Assembly: GCF_016650035.1 (NCBI RefSeq)
Contig: NZ_JAENWM010000011.1
Coordinates: 1 to 63,249, forward strand
From: Clostridium sp.
Lineage (GTDB): Bacteria; Bacillota; Clostridia; Clostridiales; Clostridiaceae
Direction: 5' to 3'
Length of the DNA: 63,249 nt
Each line of letters opens with the position of its first letter. Position 1 is the stretch's first letter. Shown here piece by piece: positions 29,100-36,955 of the stretch. The position numbers were made by a program, and so were the translations under genes. Under the pieces are notes generated by a model. It did no database searches. It was not told where the DNA came from and was given only the letters and a program-made list of their open reading frames with translations.

Positions 29100-29270
29100 G
29101 TCGTGGTTATGACTCTATTTGATAAGTAGAGTTAAGTCGGTCCTATCATACTAGCTCTTAAAATTGAAAAGGTTATTAAATATATACATACATTCACAAA
29201 TGCTCTGCGGTGTAAAATTTAAAAATCTGGCAATAATCATTAATACCATAATAGGGTGGAGGTTTTGAAT

Positions 29271-29828
29271 ATGCCAACAATAAAAAGAGAATGGTATCCT
29301 GGTGCAAGCTATCATGTTACAGCAAGAGGTAATCACAGAAATGATATATTTAAAGATGAAGAAGATTTTGTATATTATCTAACTTTAATGAAAGAAACCT
29401 TAGATTATTATACCTATGATAAATATGAAATAATAAGTTATTGTTTAATGGATAACCATGTGCACATATTGATTAAAACAGCAGAAAAGCCTTTAGGGCA
29501 ATTTATAGGTAAATTAAGTAGTAAATATGCAAAGTACTATAATAAAAAATATAATTATATTGGACATCTATTTCAAGATAGATATTTTTCGGAAATTATA
29601 GAATCAGATACTCAAATGCTTGAAACAAGCAGGTATATACATTTGAACCCTGTTAGAGCTAAAATGGTGGAAAAGCCAGATATTTACCCATGGAGTAGCT
29701 ACTCAATGTATATAGGTACTGAAAAAGAAAAGTTTGTTTCTAGTAATACAATATTATCTTATTTTAAAAACAACGATAGAGAATTATATAAAAAATATGT
29801 TGAGTATGAAATTACTATAAAAGGATAA
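29271..29828 (+). CDS. REP-associated tyrosine transposase (RAYT, Y1/HUH family)
   Basis: A 185-aa single-domain Y1 transposase of the TnpA-REP type. The start REWYPGASYHVTARGNHR is the RAYT/IS200-like signature. The HUH metal site is MDNHVHIL. The catalytic Tyr is expected in SRYIHLNPVRA, followed by PWSSY. All key residues look intact, so the enzyme could be active. RAYTs are domesticated single-strand transposases that act on palindromic REP sequences and usually occur once per genome without terminal repeats. Three related hairpins flank this gene, two upstream and one downstream. ATG 29271 follows GGTGGAGG. It interrupts the flagellin locus. Confidence 0.9.
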   Translation: MPTIKREWYPGASYHVTARGNHRNDIFKDEEDFVYYLTLMKETLDYYTYDKYEIISYCLMDNHVHILIKTAEKPLGQFIGKLSSKYAKYYNKKYNYIGHLFQDRYFSEIIESDTQMLETSRYIHLNPVRAKMVEKPDIYPWSSYSMYIGTEKEKFVSSNTILSYFKNNDRELYKKYVEYEITIKG

Positions 29829-29853
29829 GAAAAAGCAGTGTTAAAGCATCCCA

Positions 29854-29882
29854 CTAAGAGCAAGCTTAGTCGTTCCTTTTTC
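29854..29882 (+). terminator. Terminator after the RAYT gene
   Basis: ACTAAG (29854-29859) and CTTAGT (29866-29871) form a short stem, with a T run at 29878-29882. A separate GTGACTGTCAC palindrome lies shortly downstream. Confidence 0.5.
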
Positions 29883-30037
29883 ACAATGGTGACTGTCACT
29901 CGTCGAAAATTGTAAATTTGAACAATATAAATATGAATATATATAGACTGATTTTTCAAATGATGCAATAGACATTAAGGTAGGAATTTTGGAAGTTGTG
30001 CAAGAAATATAATTTATTATTTCAAATACAGTTGTGA

Positions 30038-30043
30038 TATAAT
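30038..30043 (+). promoter_or_regulatory. -10 box upstream of the coiled-coil gene
   Basis: A perfect TATAAT lies 28 bp before ATG 30071. No convincing -35 was found. Confidence 0.4.
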
Positions 30044-30070
30044 AAAAGAAAAGATTTAGGTGGTGAATTT

Positions 30071-30373
30071 ATGGAGAAAGAAGTTTTAGATATTCTAAAA
30101 GCAATGCAAAGTGATGTGAAATCAATGCAGGGTGATATGAATTTAATGCATGGAGATATTAATTCAATTAAAACCACACAAAATGAACATACTCAAATAT
30201 TGAGAGCTTTAGGGCATAAGACTGATGTAATATCAGCTGAACAGGAAAATATGAAGCATGATGTTGCAGAAATTAAAGGTGAAGTTAAGAGTATGAGAAA
30301 AGACATGAGTAGTGTGGAAATTATTACAGCAAGTAATTGGTCAGATATTGCTAAATTAAAGGCTATAAAGTAA
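30071..30373 (+). CDS. Coiled-coil protein of unknown function
   Basis: A 100-aa hydrophilic protein dominated by short heptad-like repeats of the type MQSDVKSMQGDM, LMHGDINSIK and IKGEVKSMRKDM. It is probably one long coiled coil, with a conserved-looking centre LRALGHKTDVISAEQENMKH. There is no signal peptide or membrane segment. Similar small coiled-coil proteins are common in clostridia, often without a name. AGGTGG precedes ATG 30071. REP-like copy 3 follows about 70 bp after the stop. Confidence 0.8.
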   Translation: MEKEVLDILKAMQSDVKSMQGDMNLMHGDINSIKTTQNEHTQILRALGHKTDVISAEQENMKHDVAEIKGEVKSMRKDMSSVEIITASNWSDIAKLKAIK

Positions 30374-30445
30374 CTTATATATTGTTAAATGATATTTTTT
30401 AATTAGTAAGTTTAGACCAGAAGAATATATGATAAAATACTGAAA

Positions 30446-30490
30446 TGAGCATCAGTGGCTATATTGAATTAGCTGCTGATGCTCATTTTT
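30446..30490 (+). repeat. REP-like hairpin, copy 3 (best copy)
   Basis: TGAGCATCAGTGGCTA (30446-30461) pairs with TAGCTGCTGATGCTCA (30470-30485) over 16 positions with two G-U pairs, and a T run follows. It is the most regular of the three copies and lies about 620 bp downstream of the RAYT gene, between convergent genes. A terminator role is also possible. Confidence 0.75.
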
Positions 30491-30523
30491 ATATTCTTAA
30501 GTTCAAACCTCATTTGCCATCAT

Positions 30524-30940
30524 TTAAAGAATTATTTCATCTGTAGAGCTAGCATTAAGTCGTTTGATTTCAATATTTAGTGTACTTATTTCATCAGTTG
30601 AAATTTTATTGTTACTTTCTAATAGTTCTATTTTGTTTTTATAAGTTTCATTTTCAACCGTTAAATCAGTATTTTTACTTTTAATGGTTTCAATTTCTTC
30701 TTCAAAATTATGAGCCTCTTTTGTGAGCCTCTTATTACCACGACTTAATACGAATTCCTTTTGTAAACCCAATAAAGTCACAATAATAGCACCTATAATT
30801 GCAGATATAAAGATTACAAGAGACAATGAAACATCAAACTTTGCAGAAAAGAAATTAATTGTAGTAATTGAAGCATTCTGAATACCAAATAATGTTACTA
30901 TAATAGCAAAAATCAAAGAAAGTATAAAGCCAAATCTCAT
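30524..30940 (-). CDS. LapA-domain (DUF1049) membrane protein
   Basis: A 138-aa protein on the minus strand, against the flagellar genes. It has two membrane helices (about residues 4-22 and 40-60: FGFILSLIFAIIVTLFGIQN and LSLVIFISAIIGAIIVTLLG) with the LapA/DUF1049 pattern. A cytoplasmic coiled coil rich in Glu/Lys/Asn (about 70-130) follows. In Gram-negatives LapA works in LPS assembly. In a Firmicute that role cannot apply, so only the domain is assigned. The ribosome site GGGGG and an extended -10 lie upstream. Confidence 0.85.
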   Translation of the reverse strand: MRFGFILSLIFAIIVTLFGIQNASITTINFFSAKFDVSLSLVIFISAIIGAIIVTLLGLQKEFVLSRGNKRLTKEAHNFEEEIETIKSKNTDLTVENETYKNKIELLESNNKISTDEISTLNIEIKRLNASSTDEIIL

Positions 30941-30977
30941 AAAAATTACCCCCTTAGTTACTTATTTTATTTATTAA

Positions 30978-30986
30978 ATTATAGCA
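30978..30986 (-). promoter_or_regulatory. Extended -10 promoter for the LapA-domain gene
   Basis: Read on the minus strand this is TGCTATAAT, a perfect TGN-TATAAT, about 40 bp before the start codon. Confidence 0.55.
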
Positions 30987-31150
30987 TATTTGTTACATCA
31001 TTAATACTAAAATTAAAAGCATACTTTATTTGTAATATATTCAAAAAAAATTAATATATTATATATAATTGATTTTTTAAAATTCTAATAAAAAGCGGCT
31101 AATAATGGTTGAAAAACGAGAAAATTGGGTTGTTTAACACTAGATGTATC

Positions 31151-31178
31151 TTAACAAGTAGAAATTACTATCTATTCT
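31151..31178 (+). promoter_or_regulatory. Possible sigma-A promoter for the 31-aa gene
   Basis: TTAACA (31151-31156), a 16-bp spacer, and TATTCT (31173-31178) lie 28 bp before ATG 31206. Match quality is moderate. Confidence 0.45.
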
Positions 31179-31205
31179 AAATCATTATACGAAGGAGGTG
31201 TAACT

Positions 31206-31301
31206 ATGAGTGGTCAAGCGTTGGCCTTTATGCTAGTAATGTGGGGAGCAATAATAACTGCGTCGTTCCTTTCTTTAAGAGCTGTATTAAGGAATAAGTA
31301 A
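31206..31301 (+). CDS. 31-aa single-pass membrane protein (possibly MetS-like)
   Basis: A very short gene starts at ATG 31206, 5 bases after a full GAAGGAGGTG site. It encodes one hydrophobic helix with a basic C-terminus: SGQALAFMLVMWGAIITASF, then LSLRAVLRNK. It is followed by a clear terminator, so a real one-gene transcript is likely. The length and the pattern (FM...WG..I) recall the MetS-type small subunits of NSS-family amino-acid transporters, but no transporter gene is adjacent. That name is therefore only a suggestion. Confidence 0.7.
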   Translation: MSGQALAFMLVMWGAIITASFLSLRAVLRNK

Positions 31302-31314
31302 GGGTATATAAAAT

Positions 31315-31359
31315 AATAGCCAATAGATAGTTACTTTAAACTATTTATTGGCTATTTTT
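31315..31359 (+). terminator. Terminator after the 31-aa gene
   Basis: AATAGCCAATAGATAGT pairs with ACTATTTATTGGCTATT along about 17 positions and ends in TTTTT. Confidence 0.85.
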
Positions 31360-31382
31360 AATAATATATATAAAGTTATTAG

Positions 31383-31409
31383 TAAATCAAACGAAATATA
31401 AACAGATAT
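31383..31409 (+). promoter_or_regulatory. Sigma-D promoter upstream of the 113-aa gene
   Basis: TAAA (31383-31386), a 16-bp spacer, and CAGATAT (31403-31409) differ from the consensus CCGATAT at one position. The spacing equals that of the three other sigma-D sites in this window. It places the unknown gene at 31462 in the flagellar regulon. Confidence 0.6.
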
Positions 31410-31461
31410 AATAAATTTTAATATGTGTTATAACATTATAAACATAAAGAGGTGATGTTGT

Positions 31462-31803
31462 TTGAGTGGCAATGAGCAAATTACAATTTCAGTACAACAA
31501 GCAGAAGAAATTATTGAAAAACTAAAACAAATAAGCAGTCTTTGTTGTGAGTCTAATCTGAAAACGAAAATCGAAGTACTACAAAGTTTTGTTTCTAGTA
31601 TCCTGAATCCCGCAGGTGAACTTTCTGTTCAAGAAGTTATATACGAAAAAATGGTAGAAGTGAAGCTCAGTAATCCAGATCTTCATTTAAAGTTATATAT
31701 GTTATATAGAAATCTTATGAATAGTAAGATCTCAGAAATAGATGCAATGGATTCCTTTGAAAATGCCTTAAGTATGTATCCGCCAGATATAATACTATAT
31801 TAG
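31462..31803 (+). CDS. Hypothetical protein, probable sigma-D regulon member
   Basis: A 113-aa soluble, mostly helical protein with no family I recognise. Notable parts are ITISVQQAEEIIEKLKQISS at the start, a Cys pair (LCCESN) and a C-terminal NPDLHLKLYMLYRNLMNS followed by FENALSMYPPDIILY. It starts at TTG 31462 behind GAGGTGATG. A sigma-D-type promoter lies about 50 bp upstream and the second flagellin gene follows. The helical character would suit a chaperone or adaptor for that flagellin, but this is inference. Confidence 0.72.
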   Translation: MSGNEQITISVQQAEEIIEKLKQISSLCCESNLKTKIEVLQSFVSSILNPAGELSVQEVIYEKMVEVKLSNPDLHLKLYMLYRNLMNSKISEIDAMDSFENALSMYPPDIILY

Positions 31804-31827
31804 TTATAGTAAGCTACAAAATACTTC

Positions 31828-31854
31828 TAAAGTAAAACTATATATACACGATAT
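31828..31854 (+). promoter_or_regulatory. Sigma-D promoter of the second flagellin
   Basis: TAAA (31828-31831), a 16-bp spacer, and ACGATAT (31848-31854). A 13-bp unit GTAGATAGCAAAT occurs twice just downstream (about 31861-31887), in the short leader. Confidence 0.82.
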
Positions 31855-31911
31855 ACTAAAGTAGATAGCAAATGTAGATAGCAAATAAAAAATTTTAACG
31901 GAGTTGATCAT

Positions 31912-32763
31912 ATGAGAATAAATAAGAATATTGCCTCTTTAAATATATATAAAGCATATAGCCAGAATATTAAAAAGCAAAGTGCATCCTTAGGGCGGAT
32001 ATCTTCTGGTGTTAAAATAAATAGTTCCAAAGAGGATCCTAATGCGATTGCTCAAAGTGAGAGACTTAGAATGCAGATAAGAGGACTTCAAATGGCAGCA
32101 AGAAATACTCAAGATGGTGTTAGTATGCTTCAAACGTCGCAAGGTGGTATGAATGGGATTACTGAAAGTTTACAAAGAGTTAGAGAATTAGTAGTAAAAG
32201 CTGGAGGAACCACAAGTGATGCAGATAAAGGTATTATTCAAAATGAAATAAACCAAATGATTCAGGGTGCTGATGATCTGGCAAATAATACTGAATTTAA
32301 CGGAGTTAAGCTTTTAGTCGGAGGCGCAAATAATGGTTCAGTATCTATAGAAACTGTTACAGGTGCTAATGTAGGAGAAAAAATTGACATACCAAAATAT
32401 AATCTAAATGCAGAGGGCTTAGACCTTAACTTTACAGATGCGGATGGTATAGATGTGAAAAATATAGATGTGAATGATATAGATGGGTCTTTACAAAGTA
32501 TAGATACTGCACTTGATGTAGTTATCGGTGCTAGAAGTAAATATGGTGCTTTAGAGAATAGATTTGAAAGTAGTTATAATTCTACAATGGGGATGGCAGA
32601 GAAAATACAATCTGCCGAAAGTGGTATAAGAGATACAGACATGGCAGAAGAAATAATGGAATATGCAAAGTATAATATTCTAATAGAAGCTTCTACCGCT
32701 ATGATGGCTCAATCCAATAGATTTCCACAGGATGCATTAAAAATTCTTGAAAATGTTAGATAG
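31912..32763 (+). CDS. Second flagellin, short form
   Basis: A 283-aa flagellin close to the minimal D0-D1 size. The N-terminus is MRINKNIASLNIYKAYSQNI with LGRISSGVKINSSKEDPNAI, and D1 has TEFNGVKLLVGG. The C-terminus is GIRDTDMAEEIMEYAKYNIL and MMAQSNRFPQDALKIL. It differs from the main flagellin in key places: its N-terminus lacks the usual NTN/NHN..A motif and it ends in ILENVR rather than LQLLR. It may be a minor or alternative filament protein. It has its own sigma-D promoter and terminator. Confidence 0.92.
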   Translation: MRINKNIASLNIYKAYSQNIKKQSASLGRISSGVKINSSKEDPNAIAQSERLRMQIRGLQMAARNTQDGVSMLQTSQGGMNGITESLQRVRELVVKAGGTTSDADKGIIQNEINQMIQGADDLANNTEFNGVKLLVGGANNGSVSIETVTGANVGEKIDIPKYNLNAEGLDLNFTDADGIDVKNIDVNDIDGSLQSIDTALDVVIGARSKYGALENRFESSYNSTMGMAEKIQSAESGIRDTDMAEEIMEYAKYNILIEASTAMMAQSNRFPQDALKILENVR

Positions 32764-32801
32764 ATAAATTAATTATAAATAAAATTACATACAATAATAG
32801 C

Positions 32802-32839
32802 AAAAGGAGACTTGATAAAATTCAAGTCTCCTTTTTATA
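32802..32839 (+). terminator. Terminator after the second flagellin
   Basis: AAAAGGAGACTTGA pairs perfectly with TCAAGTCTCCTTTT, followed by more T. Confidence 0.92.
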
Positions 32840-32879
32840 TTGCAATTTACATATCTCTATTTAATATCAGTTATTCTAA

Positions 32880-32907
32880 TAGACAAATTACAACAATAAT
32901 GTATAAT
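32880..32907 (+). promoter_or_regulatory. Sigma-A promoter of the flgB basal-body operon
   Basis: TAGACA (32880-32885), a 16-bp spacer, and a perfect TATAAT (32902-32907). It would leave a leader of about 290 nt before flgB. The remaining gap up to 33206 is extremely AT-rich. It holds a second TATAAT (33075-33080, no -35) and a small hairpin (GAAATT/AATTTC, 33145-33165). I see no c-di-GMP riboswitch there. Confidence 0.55.
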
Positions 32908-33206
32908 ATAATAGTAGAATGTAAATATATGATGAATTATGTGAAAATTATTTACAAAGTAACATAACCTTTTGAAAATACATTTGAATAGTAAAAAAAT
33001 GACGGTTTGAATTAAGAATTTAATTAAATTAATAAAAAATAATAATAAAATTTCTCTAAGTCTAATAAAAGGTATATAATTAGAGCTATAAAGTGGAATA
33101 TATTAGAAATTTTCAATAAACTTAATGAATTCACAGTAAAAAATGAAATTTCAAGAAGGAATTTCGGATTATTTGTCAAACTAATAGATTAGGGGAGATG
33201 GTGATT

Positions 33207-33611
33207 TTGAATATAAATGGAAGTTCCACAAGTGAAAACACGTATAACTTGCTTACAAAGAGTATGGACGCTTCAGCACTGAGAGGTAAAGTTATTGCAA
33301 ATAACATTGCAAATATTAATACAAAAGGATATAAAAAGTTCTATGTTACGTTTGAGGAGACCTTAGAGGATAGCATGGGTGGAGATAGAATGAAAACTGA
33401 TAATAGCAAGCATATGCAAACAACTAGTAACAGCGGAGAAATCACAGTAAAAAGAGACGAAAGCACTAGCATGAGGCAAGATGGTAATAACGTAGATATA
33501 GACCTTGAAATGACCAATCAAGCAGCAAACACATTAATGTACAATGCTTTAGTTAAGCAAGTTAATAGTAATATTTCGCTTAAAAGTTATATTATATCGG
33601 GGGGGAGATAA
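33207..33611 (+). CDS. flgB: FlgB, flagellar basal-body rod protein
   Basis: FlgB is the proximal rod subunit. The protein is 134 aa from TTG 33207. It has the rod-protein motif ALRGKVIANNIANINTKGYK and the FlgB-type C-terminus NNVDIDLEMTNQAANTLMYN. The in-frame ATG at 33198 sits directly on the ribosome site GGGGAG, so TTG 33207 has the better spacing. It is first in the long operon that runs to flgG at 57035. Confidence 0.93.
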   Translation: MNINGSSTSENTYNLLTKSMDASALRGKVIANNIANINTKGYKKFYVTFEETLEDSMGGDRMKTDNSKHMQTTSNSGEITVKRDESTSMRQDGNNVDIDLEMTNQAANTLMYNALVKQVNSNISLKSYIISGGR

Positions 33612-33617
33612 TACATT

Positions 33618-34052
33618 ATGAATAATGTTTTTAACGGAATGAAAATAAGTTCTAGTGGACTAACAGCAGAAAGATTAAGGATGGATACAATTGCTTCAAA
33701 TATTGCAAATGCAACTACTACAAGGGGAGAAGATGGTAAGCCCTACGTAAGAAAAATAGCTGTATTTAAGGAGAATTTACAAAATGAATTAGATAAAACT
33801 AGCGGTACATATAAAACAAGTTTTAAAGGGGTACAGGCTGTAGGAATTGTGGACGATGACTCGCCTTTAAGGAAGGTCTATGATCCATCGCATCCAGATG
33901 CAGATGGCGAAGGGTATGTGACTATGCCTAATGTGAATATTTTAAATGAAATGGCAGATATGATTGCATCTACAAGAGCGTATGAGGCAAATGTAAGCTC
34001 TATAAACGCTCAAAAGAGTATGTTTTCTAAAGCTTTAGAAATAGGTAGATAG
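33618..34052 (+). CDS. flgC: FlgC, flagellar basal-body rod protein
   Basis: FlgC is a proximal rod protein of 144 aa. It has the N-terminal rod motif [20 protein letters not shown] and the C-terminal [20 protein letters not shown] and [20 protein letters not shown]. It sits directly between flgB and fliE. Confidence 0.96.
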   Translation: MNNVFNGMKISSSGLTAERLRMDTIASNIANATTTRGEDGKPYVRKIAVFKENLQNELDKTSGTYKTSFKGVQAVGIVDDDSPLRKVYDPSHPDADGEGYVTMPNVNILNEMADMIASTRAYEANVSSINAQKSMFSKALEIGR

Positions 34053-34063
34053 GAGAATGGTTT

Positions 34064-34363
34064 ATGAATATTAGTACTTATATAAACAATGCGAAAATAA
34101 TTAATGAATCTCAAAAGAATGATGTAGAAAATAAAAGTGAAAATAGTGGCTTTCTAGACACTCTAAAAGAAAAATTGAGTGAAGTTAATGATAAACAATT
34201 AGAAGCGGATGATATTACTCAGAAATTTATAAAAGGTGAAGAAGAAGATATACATAAGGTTATGCTATCTACAGAAGAGGCTAAGCTGTCTTTAGAGCTA
34301 GCAGTGCAGATTAGAAACAAACTTGTAGAGGCATATCAGGAATTCAATGGAATGCAGATATAG
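34064..34363 (+). CDS. fliE: FliE, hook-basal body protein
   Basis: FliE joins the MS ring to the rod. It is 99 aa, with the family C-terminus EDIHKVMLSTEEAKLSLELA and VQIRNKLVEAYQEFNGMQI. The N-terminus is polar and variable. Confidence 0.94.
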   Translation: MNISTYINNAKIINESQKNDVENKSENSGFLDTLKEKLSEVNDKQLEADDITQKFIKGEEEDIHKVMLSTEEAKLSLELAVQIRNKLVEAYQEFNGMQI

Positions 34364-34378
34364 TAAGGGGTGCTAGGG

Positions 34379-35935
34379 ATGAATAAGCTACTTGAAATGA
34401 GAAATAAATTTTCTCAAAGTTGGAGCAAATTAAGTGGAAGTAAAAAAATAGCTTATAGTTTGCTTATGGTGGTAGTTACAGTAGCTCTTATCTATTTTTT
34501 AGTAGCAGCAACGAAAACTAAATATGCTGTCTTATTTTCTAATATGACAGCAGAGGACTCGGGTGCAATTGTAGCAAAGTTAAAAGATAATAAAGTTGAT
34601 TACAAGATCACAGGTGGCTCAATACTAGTTCCTAAGGCAGATGTTGATAGCCTTAGAATGGAGCTTATGTCAGAGGTCGAAATCACAGAAGGAAGCGATG
34701 GATTCGAACTTTTTGATAGTGGAAAAATGGCACCAACAGATACAGAAACTAAAATCATGTACCAAAGAGCCCTAGCTGGTGAAATTGAAAGAGCTATTAA
34801 GTCTTTTTCAGAAATTGAAGGAGCTAAGGTTAATTTGGTGTTACCAGAAAACACAGCCTTTGTTCGTGAAACTGAACCGGCTAGGGCTTCGGTTACCTTA
34901 GCACTTAAAGCAGGTACTAAACTTGATAATTCACAGGTGAAAGCTATAGTATCACTCCTAACTGGAGCTGTTCAGAATCTTCCAAAGGAAAATGTTAGTA
35001 TAGTATCTGATAAATTTGTGCTTTTAACAGAAGGATTATTTGATGCAGAACAAGATAACTTAACTGCATCTACAGATAAGCAACAAGTTTTAAAAGCACA
35101 GATTGAAAAGAATTTAGAAGCAAAAATAATGAATGTACTTGAGCCTATATATAAAGATGGAGTGAGAGTTTCTGTTAATACGGAACTGGATTTTGATGCA
35201 GTTGAAAGAAATACAGTTAAGTATGATCCAGAAGGGACAATTGTAAGTTTACATGAAATTGAAACATGGAATGATAATTCTGGCACTGGTTTATCCACTA
35301 GTCCTGTAGATGAAGCTTCGAAAAATACTATTGAAACAATCACGCCTGATGGAAATGTTGTGAACAGGGAGATTACAAGAAATAATGAAATCTCGAAAAT
35401 AGAAGAGACCATAATACAAGCACCAGGTTCAGTTAGTAAAATAACTACTTCAGTTGTATTAGATGGTAATTTAGATGAAGCAACTAGAGCTTCTGTAAAT
35501 AATTTAGTTGCTAGCACTATAGGATATTCTCAGGAAAGAGGAGATTCTATAAGTATAGAAGGATTGTTTTTTGACACTGAGAGTAAAAAAGCGGCGGAAC
35601 AAGCACTGCTTGATATTGATAGTGCTGACAAGTTAGCTGCTAGAAAAACGTTATATACCCGTATTGCATTTGGAGTTATAGGTATTATATTATTTATTAT
35701 AATGTTAGTTGTAATTCGAAAGGCTAGTAAGAAGAAAGATAAAACTTCTGCAAGCATTGATAGCTTAATTGGAGATAATATTGCTCCAAAGCAGCAAGAA
35801 TATTTTGAACCTATTCAATTTGATACGAACAATGAAAAATCAAACATGGAAAAACAAGTTAAAAAATATGCAGAAGACAAACCTGAACAAGTTGCAGATA
35901 TAATTAAGTCTTGGCTGACAGAAGATGAGAGGTGA
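34379..35935 (+). CDS. fliF: FliF, flagellar MS-ring protein
   Basis: FliF forms the membrane-supramembrane ring. It is 518 aa with two membrane helices (about residues 25-45, YSLLMVVVTVALIYFLVAAT, and about 425-447, FGVIGIILFIIMLVVI). The periplasm-side ring domains (YscJ-like, KLKDNKVDYKITGG and YQRALAGEIERAIKSF) lie between them. The C-terminal FliG-binding tail is KKYAEDKPEQVADIIKSWL. ATG 34379 is preferred over GTG 34370 because AAGGGG lies at correct spacing. Confidence 0.96.
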   Translation: MNKLLEMRNKFSQSWSKLSGSKKIAYSLLMVVVTVALIYFLVAATKTKYAVLFSNMTAEDSGAIVAKLKDNKVDYKITGGSILVPKADVDSLRMELMSEVEITEGSDGFELFDSGKMAPTDTETKIMYQRALAGEIERAIKSFSEIEGAKVNLVLPENTAFVRETEPARASVTLALKAGTKLDNSQVKAIVSLLTGAVQNLPKENVSIVSDKFVLLTEGLFDAEQDNLTASTDKQQVLKAQIEKNLEAKIMNVLEPIYKDGVRVSVNTELDFDAVERNTVKYDPEGTIVSLHEIETWNDNSGTGLSTSPVDEASKNTIETITPDGNVVNREITRNNEISKIEETIIQAPGSVSKITTSVVLDGNLDEATRASVNNLVASTIGYSQERGDSISIEGLFFDTESKKAAEQALLDIDSADKLAARKTLYTRIAFGVIGIILFIIMLVVIRKASKKKDKTSASIDSLIGDNIAPKQQEYFEPIQFDTNNEKSNMEKQVKKYAEDKPEQVADIIKSWLTEDER

Positions 35936-35941
35936 TAAATA

Positions 35942-36955
35942 GTGGCTAAGAGTGGGAAACTTACAGGAATCCAGAAGGCGGCTATATTATTTATAACTTT
36001 AGGTCCGGACGCTTCTTCGGGTATAATAAAAAAATTACCAGAAAAAGATATTCAAAAAATCACCTATGAAATTGCCAATATTACTTCAGTTAAATCTGAA
36101 CAAAGACAGACAATTCTAGACGAGTTTATGGAAATGAATAAAGCAAAAGATTTTCTTTTAGAAGGTGGAGTTGACTATGCAAAGAATTTGCTTTCTAAAG
36201 CACTTGGAACTCAAAGAGCAAAGGAAATATTAGATAAGGTTATGGAAGAAACACAACAATATAGACCATTTTCGATAGCAAGAAAAGCTGATGCACATCA
36301 ACTTTTGAATGTTATATCAAATGAACATCCACAAACAATAGCGCTTATTATGTGTTATATGCAATCGGATAAGGCTGCTCAGATATTGGCGGCACTACCA
36401 CTTGATTTGCAAAGCGACGTATCTTTTAGAATTGCAACCATGAGTAGTATATCTCCTATGGTTATCAAAGAAATTGAAAAAGTATTAAATGGTAAATTAT
36501 CCTCTGTTATTAGAACAGATACCGCTGTGGTTGGTGGCATTGAATCCCTAGTTGAGATTTTGAACCAAGTAGATAGAACTACAGAAAGAAATATTACCGA
36601 GGGGCTTGAGAGAGAAGACGCTGAACTTGCAGAAAAGGTTAAAGAATCTATGTTTGTATTCGAAGATATTATCACCTTGGATGATGTTTCAATACAAAGG
36701 ATTTTAAGAGAGATAGATAATAAGGACTTGTCTCTTGCATTAAAAGGATGTTCAGAAGAAGTTGCAAATAGTATATATAAAAACCAATCTAAAAGGGCGG
36801 CTGCATCATTAAAAGAAGATATGGAATTCCTAGGACCAGTTAGACTTATGGATGTTGAAAAAGCTCAACAGAAAATTGTTGGGGTGTTAAGGCGCTTAGA
36901 TGAAGCTGGAGAAATCGTACTTTCAAGAGGTGGAGAAGATGCAATCATCAATTAA
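35942..36955 (+). CDS. fliG: FliG, flagellar motor switch protein
   Basis: FliG connects FliF to FliM/FliY and receives torque from MotA. It is 337 aa. The N-terminal domain starts with LTGIQKAAILFITLGPDASS. The middle domain has the EHPQ motif in NEHPQTIALIMCYM. The C-terminal domain carries the charged torque helix region MFVFEDIITLDDVSIQRILR. GTG start. The end overlaps fliH by 17 bp. Confidence 0.96.
   Translation: MAKSGKLTGIQKAAILFITLGPDASSGIIKKLPEKDIQKITYEIANITSVKSEQRQTILDEFMEMNKAKDFLLEGGVDYAKNLLSKALGTQRAKEILDKVMEETQQYRPFSIARKADAHQLLNVISNEHPQTIALIMCYMQSDKAAQILAALPLDLQSDVSFRIATMSSISPMVIKEIEKVLNGKLSSVIRTDTAVVGGIESLVEILNQVDRTTERNITEGLEREDAELAEKVKESMFVFEDIITLDDVSIQRILREIDNKDLSLALKGCSEEVANSIYKNQSKRAAASLKEDMEFLGPVRLMDVEKAQQKIVGVLRRLDEAGEIVLSRGGEDAIIN

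Noticed and set aside
31861-31887. 13-bp tandem GTAGATAGCAAAT as a regulatory site
   Set aside because: Only two copies in a short AT-rich leader; noted with the promoter but not enough to claim a function.
32840-33197. c-di-GMP riboswitch before flgB, as in Clostridioides difficile
   Set aside because: The leader is very AT-rich and I see no GEMM-I or GEMM-II conserved core in it; only a weak hairpin is present.
34972-35517. 181-aa minus-strand frame
   Set aside because: Antisense to fliF with typical shadow composition.
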